Positions 14,557 to 14,867 of a stretch of DNA of 14,867 nucleotides are shown one piece after another (the first letter of the stretch is position 1; each line of letters opens with the position of its first letter). The stretch comes from Pseudomonadota bacterium (GTDB lineage: Bacteria > Desulfobacterota > Desulfobacteria > Desulfobacterales > Desulfosarcinaceae): positions 1 to 14,867 of the forward strand of contig JAEYRZ010000196.1 of NCBI GenBank assembly GCA_023435265.1, in the 5' to 3' direction. The notes under the pieces are model-generated. The model worked only from the letters and a program-made list of their open reading frames with translations. It did not search any database and was not told the origin of the DNA. Both the position numbers and the translations under genes were made by a program.

Positions 14557-14867
14557 TCATGAGGTTGCCGGCGTTCTGAAGGCGTCGTTGCCGGCCAGGA
14601 ACTGCTCCGCGTACCACTGGGTCTGCCGCTCGGCGGAGAGCACCATGTCGAGCAGGCGCACCGATCCGAGCCGGCGCCCCAGCATGTCCAGTTTCCCCGC
14701 CGTACGTTGCTGGTCGTATTTCTTCAATGTGCCGCGCACCATGTCGGCCTTGAGTTCGACCTTGAACTCCAGCGCTTTGAGGATCGCCGCCACCAGTGCC
14801 GCCCTGCGGCTGCGGCGGCCGATGTCGGCCGCACCGCCCTTGAAGTCGAAGGTGATGTAGTTGTCAT
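14557..14867 (-). CDS. Second PEP-synthase-like protein, C-terminal end (partial)
   Basis: The last 102 residues of a protein whose N-terminal part lies past the right edge. The frame is open from the edge to the stop at 14559-14557; treating 14793 as a start would be wrong. It matches the C-terminal domain of the protein at 4953: NYITFDFKGGAADIGRR here against NYINFHFKGGGADFSRR there. After that come an IL...F.V pattern, a leucine-rich stretch, and LLDMVLSAERQTQWYAEQFLAG against LDMIMENASVLAFYRNRIEG. It is therefore the tail of a paralogue. Whether it also carries the ATP-grasp and phospho-His domains cannot be seen. Confidence 0.82.
   Translation of the reverse strand, partial: DNYITFDFKGGAADIGRRSRRAALVAAILKALEFKVELKADMVRGTLKKYDQQRTAGKLDMLGRRLGSVRLLDMVLSAERQTQWYAEQFLAGNDAFRTPATS

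Overview
The window looks like chromosomal DNA of a GC-rich, sulfate-reducer-type Desulfobacterota (Desulfosarcina/Desulfatitalea-like). This is inferred from gene content and protein flavour: sigma-54 promoters with an NtrC-type activator, a TauE/SafE permease, a PEP-synthase-like signalling protein, and AcuB-like CBS-ACT and UspA proteins. No rRNA or other phylogenetic marker is present, so the assignment is an inference.

Layout. (1) 1-1680, minus strand: the N-terminal 560 residues of a large iterative type I polyketide synthase, cut by the left edge. Its ketoacyl synthase resembles the enediyne PksE (SgcE/CalE8) clade. (2) 1681-2321: a 640-bp divergent intergenic region with no convincing gene. 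Its right part carries a palindrome and a near-perfect sigma-54 promoter. (3) 2322-4808, plus strand: an operon of a stand-alone receiver, a large TauE/SafE-type permease and a small two-TM protein of unknown function, closed by a clear intrinsic terminator. (4) 4953-10689, plus strand: a PEP-synthase-like protein with swivelling phospho-His domain but no recognisable PEP/pyruvate barrel, translationally coupled to a membrane histidine kinase, then an NtrC-family sigma-54 activator. (5) 10690-12260: a second palindrome plus sigma-54 promoter driving a UspA protein and a CBS-CBS-ACT protein. (6) 12741-13352: an alpha/beta hydrolase, convergent with an EamA transporter (13398-14312, minus). (7) 14557-14867, minus: the C-terminal end of a second PEP-synthase-like protein, paralogous to the one at 4953.

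How it may work together (inference). The two sigma-54 promoters share a 15-bp palindrome, TTTACA-N3-TGTAAA, placed almost identically (centre to -12 GC 106 and 107 bp). The obvious candidate to bind it is the NtrC-type regulator encoded between them. The kinase and the PEP-synthase-like protein would be its input, and the receiver/permease operon and the UspA/CBS-ACT operon its outputs. This would be a compact metabolic or stress signalling circuit with its regulon visible in one window.
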